A DNA stretch of 64,000 bases from the NCBI GenBank assembly GCA_023151315.1, contig JAKLJE010000020.1, positions 1 to 64,000 of the forward strand. The letters run 5' to 3'. Position 1 is the first letter of the stretch; each line of letters starts with the position of its first letter. A program made the translations under genes and the position numbers. Of this stretch, positions 60,958 to 64,000 are shown in pieces. The notes under the pieces are model-generated. The model saw only the letters and a program-made list of their open reading frames with translations, was not told the origin of the DNA and searched no databases. Source of the DNA: Bacteroidia bacterium (GTDB lineage Bacteria; Bacteroidota; Bacteroidia; Palsa-965).

Positions 60958-62379
60958 ATGAATCCATTCTGTTTTGTCATCACCTCCTTCGGTCGAAAAC
61001 CGGATCTCAAAGATCTGAAAGATAAACATGCCTCTGGCAAACTCGATCCGGCTCAGGAGATTGACTTCGATCAGATATTCGACAAACTGATAAAACCAGC
61101 AATCATAGCTGCAGGAATGGAGCCGCTGATCGAAAATGCCGAAAGTAGTTTTGGCATCATTCATAAAAGCATGTATGAAAAAATCATTCTTGCCGAATTC
61201 TGCATTGCTGACCTTTCCAATTTCAATCCCAATGCATATTATGAACTTGGAATGCGTTATGCAACTAAGCCATATACTACCATACCGATCATCGCATCCA
61301 CCCACTTCCCTCTTCCCTTCGACGTGGGCCCCAATCGCACACTAACCTATAGTGTGGATGCTAATTTTCAGCTGTGCGATCTGGACAATGACTTGAAAAA
61401 ATTAACCAATGCATTGATTAGCGCGAAGCAAAACAGGAATACTGACAGCCCATTGTATGACCTGGTGAACGGAATTAGCTTCAACAACTCAGTGGCACAT
61501 GAAAAAACGGACATCTTTAGGGAAAAAGTAAGGTACGATGATGCGATCAAAGAAGAACTCGCGTACGCAAGGAGAGCGGCGGCCAGCTCAGGAGTACCCG
61601 AAAAGGAAGCAAGAATTGAAGCAATCAGTAAGGTAATCGAGAAACATAAACCGCTTGAAAATCTCGAATCAGGTGTAGTCATTGATATGATGATCTCCTT
61701 CAGGAATATTGAGGCATTCCCCCAGATGCTATCATTCATTAAGTCTATGCCAAGGTATCTTTTCGAGACGGTAATGGTGCAGGAGCAATATGCGTTTGTT
61801 CTTAACAGAATAGGAACCAAAAGCAATCCAGTGGATGCTGTCAAGATTGCGAAGGCAGAAGCAGCTTTACAAAAAGTGGAAGAGATGGGGAAAGCAAGCA
61901 GTGAAACTTATGGTATATGGGGAAGGATCTACAAGGATAAATCTGATGAGGCTTTAAAGTCAAACGATATACCGACAGCAAAGGTGCATTTGGAGAACGC
62001 CTGCGAATATTACCGTAAAGGATTTGAGTTCGATCCAAGAGATGCCTATCCGGGAGTGAATTATGTCACCTGCCTCGAACTACTTGGCAAAACCGAAGAG
62101 GCGGCGCGCCTGGTACCTGCTGTTGAATATGCGGTCCTTTCAAAAATGAAAAGGAAAAAACCTGACTATTGGGATTATGCTACACTGATGGAGTTGGCCG
62201 TGATAGAAAACAGGTTCGGCACTGCTGAAATGTACTTTAATAGAGCAAAACCTCTGGCCGTGGAAAGCTGGATGTTTGATACAACGATAAAAAATGTCGG
62301 GTTGATCCTTAATTATAGGAAGGAGAGAGGAAAGAGTATACACGATCTGGATACTTTGTTAAAAAAGTGCTTTGGATAG
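60958..62379 (+). CDS. DRHyd-like and TPR-S-like protein, relative of the ASK1 TRAFs-binding region
   Basis: The 473-residue protein begins FCFVITSFGRK and has ILAEFCIADLSNFNPNAYYELGMRYA, features of the nucleoside-deoxyribosyltransferase-like DRHyd fold (about 1-150), a TIR-related hydrolase group. The rest is helical, with TPR-like pairs such as AKVHLENACEYYRKGFEFDPRDAYPGVNYVT and AEMYFNRAKPLAVESW. This two-part layout is that of bacterial TRAFs-binding (DUF4071) proteins, homologous to the central region of animal ASK1/MAP3K5. It follows the TIR gene by 6 bases. It could sense or relay the NAD-derived signal; this is inference. Confidence 0.68.
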   Translation: MNPFCFVITSFGRKPDLKDLKDKHASGKLDPAQEIDFDQIFDKLIKPAIIAAGMEPLIENAESSFGIIHKSMYEKIILAEFCIADLSNFNPNAYYELGMRYATKPYTTIPIIASTHFPLPFDVGPNRTLTYSVDANFQLCDLDNDLKKLTNALISAKQNRNTDSPLYDLVNGISFNNSVAHEKTDIFREKVRYDDAIKEELAYARRAAASSGVPEKEARIEAISKVIEKHKPLENLESGVVIDMMISFRNIEAFPQMLSFIKSMPRYLFETVMVQEQYAFVLNRIGTKSNPVDAVKIAKAEAALQKVEEMGKASSETYGIWGRIYKDKSDEALKSNDIPTAKVHLENACEYYRKGFEFDPRDAYPGVNYVTCLELLGKTEEAARLVPAVEYAVLSKMKRKKPDYWDYATLMELAVIENRFGTAEMYFNRAKPLAVESWMFDTTIKNVGLILNYRKERGKSIHDLDTLLKKCFG

Positions 62380-62443
62380 CCGTTTGAATCCCGGTCCTCG
62401 ATTAGATCATGTGCAACAGTGCGAACAATAGTCAAGCGCTTTT

Positions 62444-62944
62444 TCAACCTCTCTTTTGCGCTGCCTCTTCAATTGCTGCAGACAACTGATCATGCTTCCA
62501 GGGAACGACCTTCAAGTTGAATTCCTTTACAAATCCGGGTAACTTGGAAGGAGGTGTGTCTCCGGAATGCACACAAACCACCCCTTTACCCTGCTCCCGG
62601 CTCTCACGAACCTCCCAATCTACCCAGTCGCTTTCATGGGTAACGTCAGAAATATATACCACTGTAACCGACGCCTGCCGAATTCGTTCCCTGATACCGC
62701 TTTTAATATACTCCGCCCTTTCGCTATTGAACGGTTCCCTCAATGAATAATCATTAAACTCCAGATCACTGTTTTCGTTTTTTGCCTGTCCTCTTAGCAG
62801 ATTAACCGCGCCAAGATCTCTATTGTCAAAACTGATAAAAACGTTCCGCTTTTCCGGTTGGGCATCTTTGAACGAATCACTTGCAACCTTCGCAAGTCGA
62901 TCAATTATCCTCGTGTCGTAATTGTCGCTTCCTCCGCCACCCAT
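62444..62944 (-). CDS. TIR-like protein with an N-terminal Met-Gly-Gly-Gly-Gly-Ser leader
   Basis: This 166-residue protein has a DUF1863-type TIR domain from about residue 32 (NVFISFDNRDLGAVNLL), with ESDWVDWEVRESREQGKGVV as the likely active helix, close to RPWVDYEV of the protein at 57342. Before it lies a 31-residue leader starting MGGGGSDNYD. The gene begins one base after the QueC-like stop, the third in an OGG-QueC-TIR operon. A glycine N-terminus freed by Met removal could be a target for the QueC-like enzyme, as reported for CBASS type IV nucleotidyltransferases. It is the likely toxic or signalling effector. Confidence 0.8.
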   Translation of the reverse strand: MGGGGSDNYDTRIIDRLAKVASDSFKDAQPEKRNVFISFDNRDLGAVNLLRGQAKNENSDLEFNDYSLREPFNSERAEYIKSGIRERIRQASVTVVYISDVTHESDWVDWEVRESREQGKGVVCVHSGDTPPSKLPGFVKEFNLKVVPWKHDQLSAAIEEAAQKRG

Positions 62945-62945
62945 T

Positions 62946-63551
62946 TTACTTACGTTTTAGATTTTTCATGGCATTTTTTATTTCAAGGCATGAAATACAC
63001 TTGCCACAGGGAGTTGGCCCCCCAGCATGGCAAGAGTAAGTCTTTGTTATTTTTTTAGACTTAGCCAATTCAATCACCTCGGCCTTATTGAATTTCATAA
63101 GCGGCGTGAGAACTTTCACCGAGTAATTCATTTCCTTAGAAATGAATTGCTCCGCCGATTGAATAAACTCCTTTGACTGATCGGGGAATAATTTATATGT
63201 GTCGCTCAGGAGGCCAATCGCAATGTTCTTGCTTAAGGTTTGATATGCATAGGCACCGGCCGTAAGCAAAAACAGAGAATTTCTACCGGGCAGAAAAGCA
63301 TCTTCCTTAATTCGCATTTTTTTACTTGTTAGCCCGGAATGAATCAACCTGCCGAATCCTGAGAGATTTACTTTCTTAGGTTGTGGCAATTTATGCTTCT
63401 TATGGTTGTGAATACAAGCAGCCCATTCTTTCGCAGCACTAAGTTGTCCATAATCAACAAACAGTGGAAAAAGTTCAAATCCCTGCTCAACCGCAAGGAT
63501 CGACATCAATGTCGAATCTATTCCCCCGGAAACCAAAGTAACAAGTTTCAT
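62946..63551 (-). CDS. QueC-like ATP-dependent enzyme of a defence operon (Cap9/QatC relative)
   Basis: The 201-residue protein has the PP-loop SGGIDST (8-14) and a complete four-Cys zinc site (Cys174, 182, 185 and 188, in CHAGGPTPCGKCISC). True QueC makes 7-cyano-7-deazaguanine. No other queuosine gene is present, and it lies between an OGG-type glycosylase and a TIR gene, so it is more likely a defence relative such as CBASS Cap9 or QatC. As I recall, Cap9 has been reported to attach a deazaguanine to the N-terminus of its CBASS partner. Its start shares one base with the glycosylase stop (TGATG). Confidence 0.85.
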   Translation of the reverse strand: MKLVTLVSGGIDSTLMSILAVEQGFELFPLFVDYGQLSAAKEWAACIHNHKKHKLPQPKKVNLSGFGRLIHSGLTSKKMRIKEDAFLPGRNSLFLLTAGAYAYQTLSKNIAIGLLSDTYKLFPDQSKEFIQSAEQFISKEMNYSVKVLTPLMKFNKAEVIELAKSKKITKTYSCHAGGPTPCGKCISCLEIKNAMKNLKRK

Positions 63552-64000
63552 CAGCAGTATGATTTAGCGGTGCGCATGGTCGTCCAAATTGCGATATCAA
63601 GATATAAAAGATTTACGTTATACAATTGCGCATAGGCTTGAAGTTCAATTTCAAGTTTACGGTATGCGTCCATATCCGAAAAACTGGATGCGTGGGTTGT
63701 TGTCATACCCATAATTCGCATATAATCTATCACGTGCTTATCCAAAATCGCATAATCTGAATAATATCCCACATTTCTTAAGAACATACTAGCTTGTTTG
63801 GGGCCGATACCGAAAGCGGTATCTACAATGTTTTTCCTCGTTTCAAATGCACATGTAGTAAGAGAAACCAGGTCCCTAATTGTGAGGTCATTGAGGTAAA
63901 TATTCTCAAGTGTCTTTACGATATTTTCCCGCTTTCGGGAATAGAACCGTATGCGCCGAGTAACCTGTTTACCGTTCATTATGAACGAGACGGGACGGTC
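63551..64000 (-). CDS. OGG-type HhH DNA glycosylase, 5'-truncated by the window edge (Cap11-like)
   Basis: The HhH motif with the catalytic lysine is visible as GIGPKQASMFLRNVG, followed by YAILDKHVI with the catalytic Asp, both close to archaeal-type 8-oxoguanine glycosylase (OGG2). Counting from the in-window ATG at 63979, Lys61 and Asp80 are in place. The frame stays open to the edge, and full-length enzymes are longer, so the true start lies beyond it. OGG-type and QueC-like genes are ancillary genes (cap11 and cap9) of type IV CBASS. It is probably in one operon with the QueC-like and TIR genes. Confidence 0.83.
   Translation of the reverse strand, partial: DRPVSFIMNGKQVTRRIRFYSRKRENIVKTLENIYLNDLTIRDLVSLTTCAFETRKNIVDTAFGIGPKQASMFLRNVGYYSDYAILDKHVIDYMRIMGMTTTHASSFSDMDAYRKLEIELQAYAQLYNVNLLYLDIAIWTTMRTAKSYC

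Noticed and set aside
62380-62443. Sequence resembling a tRNA T-loop (GTTTGAATCCCGG) between convergent genes
   Set aside because: No acceptor, D-arm or anticodon arm can be built around it, and the gap of 64 bases is too short.
62946-63551. Ordinary queuosine-pathway QueC
   Set aside because: No other queuosine genes are present and the neighbours are a defence-type glycosylase and a TIR gene; kept as a QueC-like defence enzyme.

Overview
The window is a piece of a Bacteroidota chromosome. The evidence is the many proteins ending in type IX secretion (T9SS) sorting domains, TAnnTTTG promoter boxes of the Bacteroidota sigma factor, DUF4199 and SPOR/TSP3 envelope proteins, a Bacteroidota-style Wza/Wzc pair and a short SRP RNA. 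The exact family cannot be told from the window alone. No complete tRNA, rRNA, integrase, IS element or CRISPR array was found.

Layout. 82-1023: a controller-protein gene coupled to a putative restriction endonuclease, with a dyad operator upstream; no methyltransferase is in view. 1030-1358: a structured gene-free stretch. 1359-7414 (minus strand): secreted subtilase, lipoprotein, MnmA thiouridylase, MORN-repeat protein, GtrB-like glycosyltransferase and a DUF4199 membrane protein. 7564-9666: SRP RNA, a GNAT acetyltransferase, transaldolase and TsaC. 9727-17136: surface-polysaccharide genes (GT4, Wza-like, Wzc-like BY-kinase, RfbC, WecA/MraY-like), followed by a LysM lytic transglycosylase. 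UvrA and a LOG-family protein follow. 21046-26731: envelope proteins with TSP3, SPOR and low-complexity linkers, then a secreted protein with an unfamiliar TIDEAGSQKVK-type repeat. 26786-34322: saccharopine dehydrogenase-like protein, PKD adhesin-like protein, an Mla-type lipid transporter and a YHYH protein. 34344-36046: an MbnH/MbnP-type copper pair. 36179-52705: mostly housekeeping and secreted proteins (M32 peptidase, acyl-CoA carboxylase, OmpA-like lipoprotein, RidA, an AddA/RecB-like helicase-nuclease, YajQ, HrpB). 52980-55732: a PAS histidine kinase, a receiver-Crp fusion regulator and a small conserved protein, with two matching ACTGA-N6-TCAGT palindromes.

From about 57092 to the right edge the window enters a defence island. 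A tRNA-Ser 3'-end-like remnant beside a terminator marks the likely boundary. The island carries four TIR-family proteins, a patatin phospholipase, a protein resembling the bacterial relatives of the animal ASK1 TRAFs-binding region (DRHyd-like plus TPR-like), and a minus-strand operon of an OGG-type glycosylase, a QueC-like enzyme and a TIR protein that begins Met-Gly-Gly-Gly-Gly-Ser. OGG and QueC are ancillary components of type IV CBASS, but no CD-NTase is visible. This OGG-QueC-TIR operon and the convergent TIR-patatin-TIR-DRHyd/TPR operon are the best candidates for a new or poorly described immune system.

A recurring regulatory theme is a perfect TAnnTTTG box ending only 5-7 bases before the start codon of six genes. 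This suggests leaderless transcripts. A second group of genes has the box about 18-22 bases upstream.
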